This document shows, piece after piece, positions 35,871-48,129 of a DNA stretch of 64,000 nt. Both the position numbers and the translations under genes were made by a program. The stretch lies in NCBI GenBank assembly GCA_018296165.2, contig JACKQL020000050.1, positions 186,001 through 250,000 on the forward strand, in the 5' to 3' direction. Source of the stretch: Termitomyces sp. T153 (lineage: Eukaryota > Basidiomycota > Agaricomycetes > Agaricales > Lyophyllaceae). The number at the start of each line of letters is the position of its first letter. The first letter of the stretch is position 1. The notes under the pieces were generated by a model. It was not told the origin of the DNA, did no database searches, and worked only from the letters and a program-made list of their open reading frames with translations.

Positions 35871-37180
35871 CAAGACAAGCTCATTTGGACTACCAATCTC
35901 TTGGGCCATGAGGTACTGTGTATATCTCATGATTGAGAATTGGTAACAAGTGTGCTTGAGCAAGCACACAGTATAGTGGGACACTTTGGTACTCAGAGAA
36001 CAATGGAATACATTTGTCTTTGGTATTGGTGGCCAACAGTGGTTGCAGATGCTTACATGTTCTGTACCACATGTCAACTGTGACAGTGGGCAAAAGGGAG
36101 CAATCATCTCCCTTCAGAGAAGTTATATTCCCTGCCCATGCTAGTCCCCTGGGATTCAATAGCAATGAACTTCATGGGCCTGTTCCCTGAATCAAAAGAG
36201 TATAACTACCTTTGGGTAGTTATATGTTGGATGACAAACATGGTGCACCTGATTCTGGTGCACACTACCATGACAGCATCACAGCTGTCCTGGATCTACA
36301 TGCACAAGATTGTGAGGCTACATGGCTTCCCCAGCTCAATTGTCAGCAATTGAGACTCTAAGTTCATGTCTAAATAGTAGTATGAACTGCACAAGTTGTT
36401 GGGAGCAAAGCTCCTAATGTCCATATTGTTTCATCTACAGATGAATGGTCAGACTGAACATGCCAACAGGAATGTTGGTCAGATTGCATACTGTGGATCA
36501 GAAAGACTGGTCAAGTTGAATAGACTTAATGGAGTTTGTGATAAACATGAGTATATCTGAGACAACATGCTTTCCATTCAAGTTGAATAGTGAGTACATG
36601 TCATTAATGATATGGAAAATTAAGTCAGATGCTGCAATTCCAAGAGGAATTCAGCAGTTTGCCCACCAAGCTCTAGAGAACTTGGCAGTGGCTCACAATA
36701 TGATTATTGAGGCATACATCCAGATGCACTTGGCCAACTTGCATTGGAAAAAGGTATGTTGGTGTACCTTTCAATAAACTCCTTCTTAAAGGCAGAGCTT
36801 TCTTGCTCTGCCCAAAGTGGGTTCAGTCATATAAAATTCTAAATGCCTACAGTGAGACCTCCAATTATGTGTTGGAGTTGCCTATAGCACTCCAGAGATG
36901 AAGGATACACTCCAAGTTCCATGTGTTGCTGCTGCACCCATATAAGGCCAGTGACAATGTGCTGTTTCCCAACAGGGCAATGCCAGATCCTTATGACTTT
37001 GGTGCCCCAGACAACCAGGAATGGTTTGTTGATGACCTAGTAAGTCATTGTTGGGATAGTAAGAAGCTCAAGTTGGAGTCTGGAGGACACCACTTGCAAC
37101 CTACAAGGACCTGGCAGCCCTTGACAGGTATGTGGAGCTGCAGAGTATGCAGTGCCCTGCACAGTTGGCTAAAAACTTGA
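35871..37180 (+). pseudogene. Gypsy-B integrase with C-terminal chromodomain (broken)
   Basis: The zinc region includes HSIVGHFGTQRTMEYI and CTTCQL. The DDE core reads WDSIAMNFMGLFPES (36148), then VSN-stop-DSKF where the second Asp motif should be (36345), and QMNGQTEHANRN (36437) for the third acid. The frame 36923-37180 ends in EWFVDDLVSHCW, a chromodomain-like start. Chromodomain Gypsy elements use this part to target heterochromatin. Confidence 0.82.
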
Positions 37181-37329
37181 CTTAGTCCAGAAGTTTGATC
37201 GGCTGCCATGCTGGTGGCTATCAATGATTATGTCAGCCAATTTTTTGGCTAAATGCAAAGTTCAATTGATCTTTGTTTTCTTCCACATTGTCATTGCACC
37301 AACAGTACTCAAAGAGACTTCTTGCTCAA

Positions 37330-40314
37330 TGGGCAAGAAAAAGAAACAACTTGGTGAGGCAGATGTCAATCCACCAGAGTATTCTGTGAGCTCTGGACAG
37401 AGCTCAAGAGGGGAAGAACCAGGGAACAGCTTGCTGAGCACCCTGGGTTTGGTGGCTTTGTTGCATTAGCAAAAGGCTTAGTACCAGGAGACATAGCACC
37501 CCCAACAAGGAGAAGAGCCCTAGCTCCAAGGAACACAAGGCCCACAAGTAGAGAACTGCCAGCAGTGCCAAGAGATGTGGCTCCACCTAGCTATGCAGTG
37601 GTGATGCAGCAGTTACCAGTGTGGGGACATGGCTTGCCCCTGCAATGAGGCAAAGCAGGCAGAGGGCATGGACCACTGCCTCATCAGTTCAATTTTAGAT
37701 ACCCTGTGGCCACACAACCAGTGTGATCCCAGGAGTTCCAGCAATATGTAATGCCACAATTTGTTGTGGGCCCACCTCCAGTAGCTGGCCCCAGCTGTAC
37801 AATAGGCATGGCAGGTCAACAACAACCTGTTACTATGTCATCACAAGTAGGGATTTTGTGATAACAAAGACCTAGAATCAATTACAGCTCTGATGCAGTT
37901 GTTGGCACCTTGGCAGTCATATTTGCCATTGCCTACTGTGGCATGTCCCTCAGACCTCTTCTTCATTGTTAAGTGCATCAGAGCAACCAGAAGGCAAGGC
38001 AACTGCAATGTCACCATCTGCATTGGCACAGAGAAGTATCACTCCCTCATTGACTGCCTGGAAGATGGTCAAGCAATGCTTCTCTGTGAAAGAGAAGGGC
38101 AAGGGCAAAGCAAAAGAGCCTAAGCCTTTGACTGCTGTAGATGAGCAAATTGCTCACCTGCTCTAGTGGCTTCACAAAGCCAGAGTTCCAGAGAACATTG
38201 GTGCTGATGTCCTCAACAACCCTGTAGTGCAGCTAGCACTAGCTCAAGTTCTGAATGACCTTGATACTGCAAAGAGATGAGGCCTAGGCAGACCTCTTTC
38301 ATTCAGCATTGGAGAAGGAGAAGCATGTAGCTCCTCCTAACTCTCCAGAGGCAAAGAAGGCTTGTACTGAGCCTTCTGTGTTTGTCAAGGGATTCCTGAC
38401 TTAGAGGGCACCACTTGTGCCCTATGATGATGTGGTGCCTGCTGGTGATGATGACCAGAGGATGGAAGAGCACAATTTCAAGGTGGTATTGCTCACTGCT
38501 GGGCCATCAAAGCCAGTGGCAGCTCAAGTGAAGCCACCAAAACTAGCAGCAACTAGGAAGGGATCATCAGGCCCTCCACAAAATGAGCTGGCACTGCAAA
38601 GCCAGCTGTTATGTCAACAGGGGCAGGCAACTCTATAGTCATCACCATCCTGATTGCCTCTCCAGCAAATGTTCCTCAGGGAGCAGAAGCTGGCATGATT
38701 GAGGTTCTCAAATCAAGGACCTATGTTATACTTGGTGTGCTCTCTTAGGAGTATAGGCCACCAGTGCATAGAATCCCCATCACAAAGAATTCTTTGTCAT
38801 CTAGCAGCCAGCTGCCCAAGCAACAACAGGTGCTCCAGCAGCATCTGACTCAGGTAGTGATGATGATGATGATGTCCCTACATCTAAATAATGTATCTTG
38901 GACAGTGATTCTGATGATGGTGTTGCAAGGATTAGCACAATACTAACACCAGACAGCTGTTAGCCATTGATGCTGGGAAGTCTAAGTTGGACTTCAAGTG
39001 CCTAAATGATACAGTGCCTAGCCACCTACCAGACAGCTAGGATACCACATTGGTTTGCAGGCACTTTGAGTGCCAGAATGACTTCAGGGGTATTCTCCAC
39101 CCCAACTTCTACTGGTTGCCAACAACCAATACAGTTTTTGGCAACAAAGCAGTGTTTGCCCACTCCACCAAGATGGTAGGGATATCCCCATGCTACTGTA
39201 TTAATGGGCTCTCTGAGGGATGCCCATAAATCCTAAGCAGATTCAACTGATCCTAAAGCTCATTTACAATAATGGAGCAGATTAATGCCACCCGCCTTCT
39301 TCAAGAGTTCCATCAGAACTCCTTCTATACAGCTTCAGATTTGAGAGACTGCACCATCTAGTGAATCATGGAGCTAACCCCAGCAGAGTTGGAAACATCT
39401 CTGCCCAGAGGAGACCATCATTGGATACTGGTCCCCTTACCTTCATGTTTGTTAGCCATGCTTGGCTACACTGATAACAATATGTGGACTTAATCAAGTC
39501 CTAATCAGCTGTCACTTTGACATCGATGCATGGGCACAGTACATCCTGCACCACAGCCACCCAGGTTCACAGAACCTGTACTCAGGCATAGCCATCAATG
39601 CCTCATTGCATATAGACTGACATTCAGTCTTCAGTTACTCAGGCACTGGCTCCAACTACTTCACATGCACAAACAGCCTATATGAACCTGTTTGCTATGG
39701 TGGATGCTCAGCCATGTCTCTATTGAGAGGCAGTCAACAATTACTGATATAGTGTAGGGGAGTTTAACCCAATTGCATCCTACACTTTCACTCTGCATAG
39801 GCTGCAAGTGCTGCCTACACAAATTAACAATTTGAGTGAGACAGAGGTGATATGTTACTTCCTGGCCAACCACATGCCTCCCTCCTGGGTAAATCATGCA
39901 TATACCTATGGCATACACTTCCTTGATCACCATTAATCTAAGAGTGCAATTCACACAGACTTGTTCATGTGGGTTGACAATAAATGCCATTGTCGACTAC
40001 ACAACCTGTTTAATGCTCCAGTCCCTGTAGTGAGCCAATTATCACAGTAGTAGAATCATCTCATGCCTGGAAGGTACTTATATGTAACTTCCTAGCTCCT
40101 TGTGTAACTGGACTGTGTAGCTCAGTGGTTAGAGCATCATATAGAGTACATATCTAAGAGGTCCTAAGTTTATAGTCACTTTTCATTGAAAAAAGTATGT
40201 CCCTACTACTGATGACTAGGAGCATTTCTGCATACTCCTCCAAATCCATGAGAGCAGAGGCCACTCCTCTCTTGATGCAGCTGAATGGCTGTGCTATGGT
40301 GAGGATGGTATCTT
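37330..40314 (+). pseudogene. Unrecognised coding region downstream of Gypsy-B pol
   Basis: After the integrase, plus-strand protein-like text continues for about 3 kb: MGKKKKQLGEADVNPPEY (37330), KEKGKGKAKEPKPLTAVDEQ (38084), PYDDVVPAGDDDQRMEEH (38417), and a better-preserved stretch around YCINGLSEGCP, ELTPAELE, TNSLYEPVCYGGCSAMSLLRG and CYFLANHMPPSW (39190-39900). It is Pro, Ser, Lys rich first and more globular later. Stops abound. After the Copia-2 insertion it seems to resume at 53392. I do not recognise the family; it may be an extra 3' ORF of Gypsy-B or a separate gene. Confidence 0.5.
39994..40190 (+). repeat. TRIM LTR fragment, plus orientation
   Basis: It matches the TRIM LTR from CTGTTTAATGCTCCAG to CACTTTTCATT but lacks both termini and a TSD. 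The tRNA-like unit (40111-40177) keeps the A box but has lost about ten bases including the B box. Confidence 0.8.
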
Positions 40315-40696
40315 TGTTGAAGACAGGCAAAGCACAGGGGAATGAATAGTCACTAAAGCTGAAGTCCAGAGTCAGAAACTGAGTCTATTGAAGTGTTACA
40401 CACTAACCTGAAGTCCAGAGTCAGAAACTGAGTGTGGACTTCAGGCTTCTACATTATCTATATATACTTTAATGTAACTGAATAGAAGGAATCATATGGA
40501 GAATCCATGTGATTGAACTGAATAGAAAGGGAATCACATGGAAGATACATGTGATTGAATTGAATAGAAAGACAATCACATGAAAGATACATGTGATAAA
40601 CTAAATAGAAATGAAGGAAGTGAACTACACATGTGATAAATGAACTTGGAGTGAATGCTAATCATCCATAGTAGAATGCAATAAGCAATTCTAACA
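40315..40696 (-). repeat. 3' LTR of Copia-2 (three hairpin units)
   Basis: 382 bp; on the minus strand it begins TGTTAGAATTG and ends in TTCAACA (originally TTTAACA by comparison). It contains three copies of a 42-bp unit with inverted AATCACATG / CATGTGATT arms. Confidence 0.9.
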
Positions 40697-40999
40697 CTCT
40701 CCCCTGATCCAGTCAATTTCCAAGCTTGAATAAGCTGATAAATCCCCATTCCCTGCCTGCAGAATTCCACCTTGGGTAGAGGAAGTGGTTTTGTGAGCAG
40801 ATCTGCCACTTGTTCTGTTCCAGGAATATGATGAGGAATGAGCTGCTGATCAACTGCATCTCTGAGCCAATAGAAGCTGAGGTCAAGGTGCTTCATTTGT
40901 CCATGGTGTTCTGGATTCTTGGTAACACTGACTGCAGATTGATTGTCAATCAGCATGGGAGATGGAGCAGTAGAAGAGTATCCCATTTCATGTAGAATA
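40697..40999 (-). pseudogene. Copia-2 RNase H, C-terminal part
   Basis: Minus-strand text ILHEMGYSSTAPSPMLID, HHGQMKHLDLSFYW and VADLLTKPLPLPKVE is the end of a Copia RNase H. It is separated from the rest of the domain (48130 upward) by the Helitron. The frame is open across the restored junction: the codons before and after the insertion read in phase. Confidence 0.92.
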
Positions 41000-41020
41000 C
41001 CCTGTGCCTTTGGCACAGGC
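41000..41020 (-). other. Helitron 3'-terminal hairpin
   Basis: CCTGTGCC (41001-41008) pairs perfectly with GGCACAGG (41012-41019) around a 3-nt loop. It ends one base from the element border, closer than the roughly ten bases of canonical Helitrons. The same end at 62331-62358 has CCCGTGCC-GAA-GGCATAG, suggesting an ancestral CpG-containing stem. Confidence 0.8.
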
Positions 41021-41034
41021 CTATAGCTCTTGCT

Positions 41035-41265
41035 TCATCCCAGATCCAACCTCACTTTGTTTGGTTAGGTCCTTGTATTTCAAACTTAATGCTCAGTCCC
41101 AGACCCAACCTCACTTTGTTCAGTTAGGTCCTTGTATTTCCAATTCAATGCTAAGTCCCAGACCCAACCTCACTTTGTTTGGTTAGGTCTTTGTATTTCT
41201 AACTCAATGCTAAGTCCCAGACCCAACCTCACTTCATTTAGTTAGGTCTTGTATTTTGTTGGCTG
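41035..41265 (-). repeat. Helitron subterminal tandem repeats
   Basis: About four direct units of roughly 60 bp, each with CCCAGACCCAACCTCACTTT-like text on the plus strand. Related units occur at 6.8, 59.8 and 62.2 kb. In Helitrons such subterminal arrays may bind the transposase; here that is inference. Confidence 0.8.
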
Positions 41266-41547
41266 AGTGTTGCTTTTTCTCTTACAATTCAATACACTGA
41301 GATTCTATATATAAACTAATCATGTATCTATATTACATTATTAACATAATACTACAATGTCCACTGGTATATATTAGAGATGCTGAAAATTATAAAAGTT
41401 AGTACTAACCAAGCAATTCTTTAAATGGTCACACTTACATTTGTAAACCATTGAGAATATCTATACTACATGGTCCAACTATATACATTAGGTGCTGAAG
41501 TTCATAGAAGTTAGCAATTTGTTGCCTGAATCCAACAAAACTCACAC

Positions 41548-43011
41548 TTACATTTGTAGACTATTCAGGATTTCCTGATAGACAATATTTGCAGTCTTTC
41601 TTGATGTGTTTTCTGGGTCCAAAATCATTTTGATATGATCTCCTGATGTGTACCAAGAGAGTGCAACATAAAGTTGGCCATGTGAAAAAACTCCTGATCA
41701 AAGGTCCAATCCAACATGCTTGACTGATTGACCCTGAGACTTGTTGATTGTCATAGCAAAGACCAATTGAACTGGAAATTGTCTCCTGTGCAATGGAATT
41801 GGCAACTCCTCTTCAGAGACATCCATGTTGATTCTTGGAATCAAAACAATTGATCCTGCAAACTTGGCATCCCCACTGATGATCCAACATCTGAAAACTC
41901 TAGTGCTGATGTGGGTGACAATCATTTTTGTCCTGTTGCAAAGTCCTTTAGTTGTATCCAGATTCTTGAGCAGCATGACAGGAACACCAATCTTCAGAGC
42001 CAATTTAGCTAAAGGCAAATTACTGGCTTTCAAAGAGTTGAGGTATTCCATTGAATACAATGTCAGGTCATTCACATTTCCATCATTAGACATGACAGAG
42101 TCTGCACTCTGCATAACCTTCTCTTCTCCTAGATATTTCTGCAGAACCTCTGAGTTGATATCCTCTATATCAGAGTTCTTGCCAGAAAGAATAGTTCAGT
42201 CCAGGTAATACTGATCATCTTGATAGTGATTAATATGAGGATAAGTGGAAGAGATTAATCCTTTGATAGAACTGTCATCACAGATCATAGTTGCAGGAAG
42301 TTGTACTGTTTCTCCAGGCCTAAGATTTTTTCCAGCACTAACATCTAACAACTATGCTGCATGAGCAGCATTATCAGGAGTCTGATCCAATTTCATGTTT
42401 TGAACCAAATAGTGAACTTGAATCTGATCCCAAAGTCTTCCTCTTTTGAGTGAAGCAGCAATCATCTGCTGCCTGAGTCCCCATTGAATAACTGGAAGAG
42501 TTTGCCAAAAATCTTCTCCAAACACCACAGTCACTCCACCAAAAGGCATATCCTTTTCCAGGATATCTCTGAACCCTTGATCCACAGAGTCAATGGCATT
42601 TTTGTGTTGCATTGGGACTTTATTCCAGATAACAACTTTGGTCTGAAGTAAGAGTTGAGACAACTGAGTTCCTCTTTTGATACTGGCAATGGATGTATCC
42701 AGAGCAGGAATGGGGATTTTGAACCTTGAATGTGCAGTTCTACCACCCTCCAGCAATAAGGCAGCAATCCCGAATGATGCTACATATAATGCCACATCTC
42801 CATTGGACTGAACAGCAGAAGCTAAAGTGTTGCAGACAAATGTTTTGCCACATCCACCTGCACTATGAATGAATATCATCTTGCCCAAGTTGTTGTCCAC
42901 AGAGTTCATAACTTCATTGAAGGCCCCTAGTTGTTCACCATTAAACCTGGCCTTGTTTTCATTCACCCTTCTCTTCAACTCCTCAATATCATAATTTGTT
43001 TCTTCTTGCAA
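41548..43011 (-). pseudogene. Helitron PIF1-type helicase domain (broken)
   Basis: Minus-strand text IHSAGGCGKTF is Walker A (about 42860-42840). Walker B, normally WDEVPM, reads WNKVPM (codons at 42619-42624), both acidic residues lost by G-to-A changes. GGDFRQTLPV reads GEDFWQTLPV. Downstream motifs include GVPVMLLKNLDTTKGLCN, TINKSQGQS and GQLYVALS, with the stop at 41548-41550. Stops near 42360 and 42200 break the frame. The helicase unwinds DNA during rolling-circle transfer. Confidence 0.9.
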
Positions 43012-43056
43012 AAGTCTATTGCCTAAAATTGTTTGATCAGTCCTAGAGTCAATTCT

Positions 43057-46000
43057 CTATACAATGGCTGGCTTACCTGGAATTACATTCCAAACTTGTT
43101 GAGGTTCTGGCATGTTAGGAAAGTCTTGAAGAGTCTTGCCAAAATTCTTCAAGTTGTCATTGATCAGATGAAGGCCATAGTCATAAACATCTTCATCAGT
43201 AAAGACTCTATCTCTGTACTGCTGGATATTCTCCAATCTGTGTCTAAGATCATCACAAATAGAGTGGTTGAATTCATTCCATAGAGCCTCTGGAGTGGTA
43301 GGAGCACAGTGAAATAGTATAGTGCAAAAGAGCTGTTTAAAAGCTGATCCTGATTGGATTGGAGCAGCTTCAGCAAGACATTGCCTCCATTCTGCATCAT
43401 CTTCCAAAAGGCCAAGGGCCTTGCATGCCTCTTTGTAAGTAGGATAGGTGTGGCCATTGACTGTCCTAAGGTCAGGCCATGATTTTGCATTCATCACAAC
43501 TGTCAGGAGCATCCTAAGGTAGAACCTTTCTTCCTGTCTGGGTGAAGCAAAGTACATCCTTCCAATAGCTGTTCCTCTTTGCCTCTCCTTCCAACTTCTT
43601 TTAGAAGCTTCATAGACAAACTTGATTGGAAAGCTCTGATAAGTGGTGTTGTTATTAGGGAATCTGGCATTGGCTTCAAACCAAGCAGTAAGTGCAGTCT
43701 TGTCTGCATTAGGCCTGGCAGCTACAATCTCCAAAGGTTCATTATCCTGGAAGTAAACTTCATGCTGGCCTTCCAAATGAACAGGTAATTGATACACAGG
43801 AGGATATTGTCCATGCATGTTGAATTCAAAGATGTGCCAGCATGATTCAGGTACAGAGATGTATCTGGCATCCAAGTGTTCCTTGATTTCATTCCTCTGG
43901 TCCATCTGCTCTCCACCAATCTCCAAGGTTGTCCTATCATGGCCTTTGTAGATGTACTTGTGAATGTATTTGATGGCTTCTACTGAAGTGCAGACCTCCA
44001 CATTGATGTGGCATTGATACTTGGCTGAGAGATAAGGATTGTATGGGACAACATCATGATTGTCATAACAATGACCATTCCTTTCAAAGAAGTGCCCATT
44101 GTCAGGTCTGGCATATTGAGGATAACCATTTTCCCCATACTGAGTAGCTTCTTGAAATTCCTTTGGGTATATTTTGGAACATTTGCCATCTACCATGCAT
44201 TTAGCATTGAGTTTGGCAGCTCCACATGGACCATGGACCATGTTAGTAGTAACAACCTAATAACAAACTTAAGTAATGGGATTAAGAATTCAAACAAAGC
44301 CAATACCTGATACAAATGAGGCTGAGTAGCTGGATCTGGAATTTGAGCTGAGACAATAGAATCTACATGAGCTGCATTCTGTATCCTATGATGATGATGG
44401 AAAAAAATCAAGATATGCATATGTGGAAGTCCTCTCTTTTGGAATTCAATAGTATGAACATGAGCCACACAGCTGCCAAAGAGACCCTCTTTAATCTCCT
44501 TTACCACAGCATTTTTCCTGAGTTCAAATACTCTGGCAACAATATCTGATTGATCAGCAGCTGTTTGTTTTTTTCCATTGACTGCAAGTTCCTTCAAGAG
44601 AGCTTCTTTAATTTCTGACCACTTTGAATTGACAGTCATAGTCAAGAAGAGATCAGGTTTTCCAAAATGCCTGCAGATAGCCATAGAGTCCTGGAATAAT
44701 TGCTGCATTTGTCATTCACTTCCAGTATGGGAGGAAGGAAGAATAACACAATGGCTTTGTGGGGTAACTGCCTCATCTCTAGCAGCAGCATCTACTACTC
44801 CCTGATAAACCTCAGCTCTGATCTTCTTCTGATTGTGTCAAACCAAATTCAACTTGTTTTGTTCACTTGAAGCCCATGCATCAACAACATATTGTTGAAA
44901 TAACCTTCCACTCCAGAGTAATGCTGCATTAACTTCTAAAGTTCTTTTCTGCAGTCTATATGCATAATATGCAGTTTGAGTGACCTTTGGTGCTCTTTGT
45001 TGATTCTCTGGCCCAAAATGAGAGTGAATATTTATGTGAAATCCTGGCTCTCCAGTTAGAAACATAATAGTATAATGCAATGGAGTATAATATGGGTGCA
45101 AATAACTGATCTGCTTCAATTGGCCTCCATGCAAATGCAAGACTATATCACAATGATCTGATCATTCTTCTGAGCCATCTTCAGGAATTATAGCTGCAAC
45201 CCCCTCCTGTTCATTGGGGTTATTATGGCATCATGTGTCTCCAAAATCAGCTCTAAGTGTGACAGAAAGTCTTTGTGGTCAGCCTTCTGGAACTTCTCTC
45301 ATAATCTGCCTGGCTTGCTTATATAAATCAATGAAGGGGTTGACTCTAGCAAGCATATCCTGCAAAGAGGCCATTATTTGAAGATCCAACCTGGAATTAT
45401 TCTGTTGATGAAGAGCCAATTGCTGGTTGTGGTTATAAAAATAGAGTTGTGTATATACAGGATGATTACCTTCAATAGGAAGCAAGGCACCTGTCAGATA
45501 ATGGAGTTCTCCATTGATCCTAAAGCTATATGGTCCAGGAGCATTTGTAATAGCATAATCAATTTGAACTCCCAGAGATGTGAATGCAAAGGCTGCATTG
45601 TATTGACAGATATATGCTTTGAAAGTGTCAGAGAGAGGATGGTGGCCATGGAGTAAGCTGAGTAGTTCAGGTGGAGCATCTTTGAGTCTGGGCAAATTCA
45701 CTTGGCCTTGTAAGCAGCACATTCCAAACTTTGGATTGTTTTTAGTAGACTTAGTGAGCGTTTTCAGCATCAAAATGTAGAGCTTGACAGTGTGGACATA
45801 TGACACTCATAGGACCAAGATAATAAGATGGGGGTTCTATCAAGTAAGGCTGCCTTCCTCTGGGAATAGGCTGAACAGGTCCAGGCTCTTGTATTTGTGG
45901 AATAGGAGGATGAACAGGAGGTGGTTCCAGTTGTTCTGCTGGTAGATTATCATCAGGAAGTTCTGCTGGTATATGTCTAGCAGAATCCAAGTCATCTTCA

Positions 46001-46203
46001 TGAAGTATGTCATTCTGAGGACCATGTTCAGCAGGATCAACATATTCCAAGTCATCTTCAGGAGGTATGTTATTCTGAGGAGCCAAGCCATTAAAGACTT
46101 GTTCTCCAAAATCATTCATATTTTCCCTAGGTTCTTCAAAATGTTCAAGAGGGTGCAGCATCATTTCATTGAAGGCCGCATTCATCTTAAAGAGCAAAAC
46201 CAT
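43057..46203 (-). pseudogene. Helitron Rep/HUH endonuclease part (broken)
   Basis: From 46203 the frame reads through an acidic, proline-rich segment to CPHCQALHFDAE, then in a shifted frame NPKFGMCCLQGQVNL (45700), to REVPEG (45280), RGGQLKQISYLHPYY (45130) and QDSMAICRHFGKPDLFLT (44700). The HUH motif PHMHIL is intact at 44415-44423. The paired-tyrosine motif YIHKYIYKGHD is intact near 43940-43970. The largest intact frame is 43057-44241 (394 codons). Rep nicks and joins the element ends. About five frame breaks show it is dead. Confidence 0.9.
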
Positions 46204-48129
46204 TGAAATCCTCTTCTAAATCAGCTATATGTTGGCCCTCCCATAGTTGTAAAATCCTTTGAGCTAGAACATTATTGAAAGGCCTATGTTCAGGATCTTG
46301 CTCTGCTAATATTTGCTCATGTCTCTCTTGTCTCTGTCTAGCCTCCTCCTGCTGAGCAGCAAGTCTTTGTTCCTTTGCTAATCTCTGATCATATCTTTCT
46401 TGTCTTTGTCTTGCTTCTTCTTGCTCAGCAAAGAATCTCTGTCTTTACTGCTCCAATGCAGCTAATGCATCTGATTGTTGAGCAGCAAGCCTCTGTCTAT
46501 TCTGTTCCTGAGCAATATTTTTTGTCTTTGTTGCTCTTGAAAAGCTGCTAATGCTTGTTGCTCTTGAGATGCATTATAATTAGACATCATTTCTCTATAA
46601 GCAATATTTCCTCTGGTCAAGTTATTCAGTGCAGGATCAGCTTGTCCACTGGAGATATTATGTAGTGGTTGAGGGAGCCCTCTATGTCCAGAAGAAGAGG
46701 TAGATGCAACATTAGCAGTAGGAGCAAGGGATGTATGTGTTTAATTTTATATCTATGCTGATTCCTTCTCAAAACAGGTGCAGCAGGCACATTCTGAGGA
46801 ATAGGATTCTGCAATGGAGCATCCCAACCCTCAGGTAAATGTGTTACAGGAGGTATATATATGCTCTGGCCCACAGGAGCATTCAAAGAAAATGAGTCAT
46901 CAGAGATAGCTGGCAGTCTTATAGGTCTTTCAGAAGATCCAGAAGCAACATCATTTATAGAGGGGGCATTAGTACTCCTACCCAGTGCTATAGAATCAAA
47001 ATGCAAAGGTTGCACAAGTGGCATAGCAGCATTAACCTGTTCAAAATTATAGGAAGAAGCTCTATTACCTTGGTTTGCATGTTGATCATCAGGATCAGTC
47101 ATTTGCAACAATTGTAGTCTACTTTGAGAGCAAGACTGTTGTCTTTGACTCTCAAGAGTACTGGGTAGTTCCTGGGTAGAAGGTGGCCTGAATTTTATCA
47201 ATAAACAAAGTATCAAAAAATAGTTAATAAGTACTCACATAATCAAGGCTTGAAAAGTAAACTGATAAAAAGTATTGGAAGTGCTCAATAAAAAACAATG
47301 TTTGATTCTGAATTCAAGCTAATGAGTGAGAGCCACATATAAAATGGCTCAAGTATGATGTGAGGATAAGAGCAAAGGATTTTACTGAGAGAACATGAAG
47401 ATCAACTGTCAGCACAGAAAAAGAGATTTACCTTGAAGTAGAAAACCAATAGCTGCTTCAAAAAAAAACAGATACTGCTCACAAATCAGCTCTCAGATAA
47501 ACCTAGAGAAAACATACCTGCAAAGCTACTGAATGCACAGAAAAAAAGCTTGATAAAGACTGCAGTGAAGTCTGTTTTCAGTCATGATCAGTCAATAGAG
47601 ATGACTCTCAGAAAAGAAGTATATATAAGAAATTCAGCTTCTATACACCATCAAAATCAGCCATCAGACAATTAGGCAAAGAAAAAAAGGCCCACATCAA
47701 GGACAGAAAGCAACTCAATGCTAAGAAATAGCCTGATAAAAGATGCAATAGTGAAGATCTGGTTATCAGTTTGATCAGTGATTGGAGATGACACTCAGTA
47801 GTAGAATAATACATGGCCAAGTAAGTGAAGCCTCTTCAGAAAAGTCTATCAAGCCAATCAAAGCCTTTTCTCATAGTATCAAAGCAGAGACAATGTTGGA
47901 AGCTTCAGTTTTCAGGAAGAAAGAAAGAGAGATTTGGTGCGATGTTTTTGATGTTTATGTGATCAATATATCTTTCCAAGAAACTGGCCAAAAATTTGAA
48001 GCCAGCCAACTTATGTAATTTTACATAAGCATTACATAAGGATTGATGGAACCCAGTTTCTTAAGATTTATCATTGCATATAATAAGGTGCACAGCCACT
48101 TTCCCAGGAGTCGTCCCATATACTATAGA
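46204..48129 (-). other. Helitron 5' region with Gln-rich coding remnant
   Basis: Minus-strand frames 46626-47216 (TDPDDQHANQGNRASS, HLPEGWDAPLQNP) and a Gln/Arg-rich coiled-coil-like run (46400-46600, repeated RQ-RDKRDM text) look like the N-terminal extension of the Helitron protein. From 47217 to 48129 no coding sequence is evident; three related segments with ATCAGTTTGATCAGT-like text recur (47580, 47765). One of the few CpGs of the element (CGAC) lies close to the 5' end. Confidence 0.6.

Larger units (their letters stand above)
41000..48129 (-). mobile_element. Helitron, 7.13 kb, autonomous type but decayed
   Basis: On the minus strand the element starts TCTATAGTATATGGG at 48129 and ends GGCACAGGG at 41000, directly after a hairpin. 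It sits between A and T of the Copia-2 RNase H frame, with no TSD, as Helitrons do; removing it restores the reading frame. It encodes Rep (HUH endonuclease) and a PIF1-type helicase. Helitrons transpose by rolling circle. The usual 3' CTRR is not present. Confidence 0.9.

Noticed and set aside
41035..41265. Regular repeats resembling a CRISPR array
   Set aside because: Units are contiguous and diverged, without unique spacers; they are Helitron subterminal repeats in a eukaryote.
43057..44241. Host gene for a 394-residue protein
   Set aside because: It is the Rep part of the Helitron, with the tyrosine motif and a helicase downstream.
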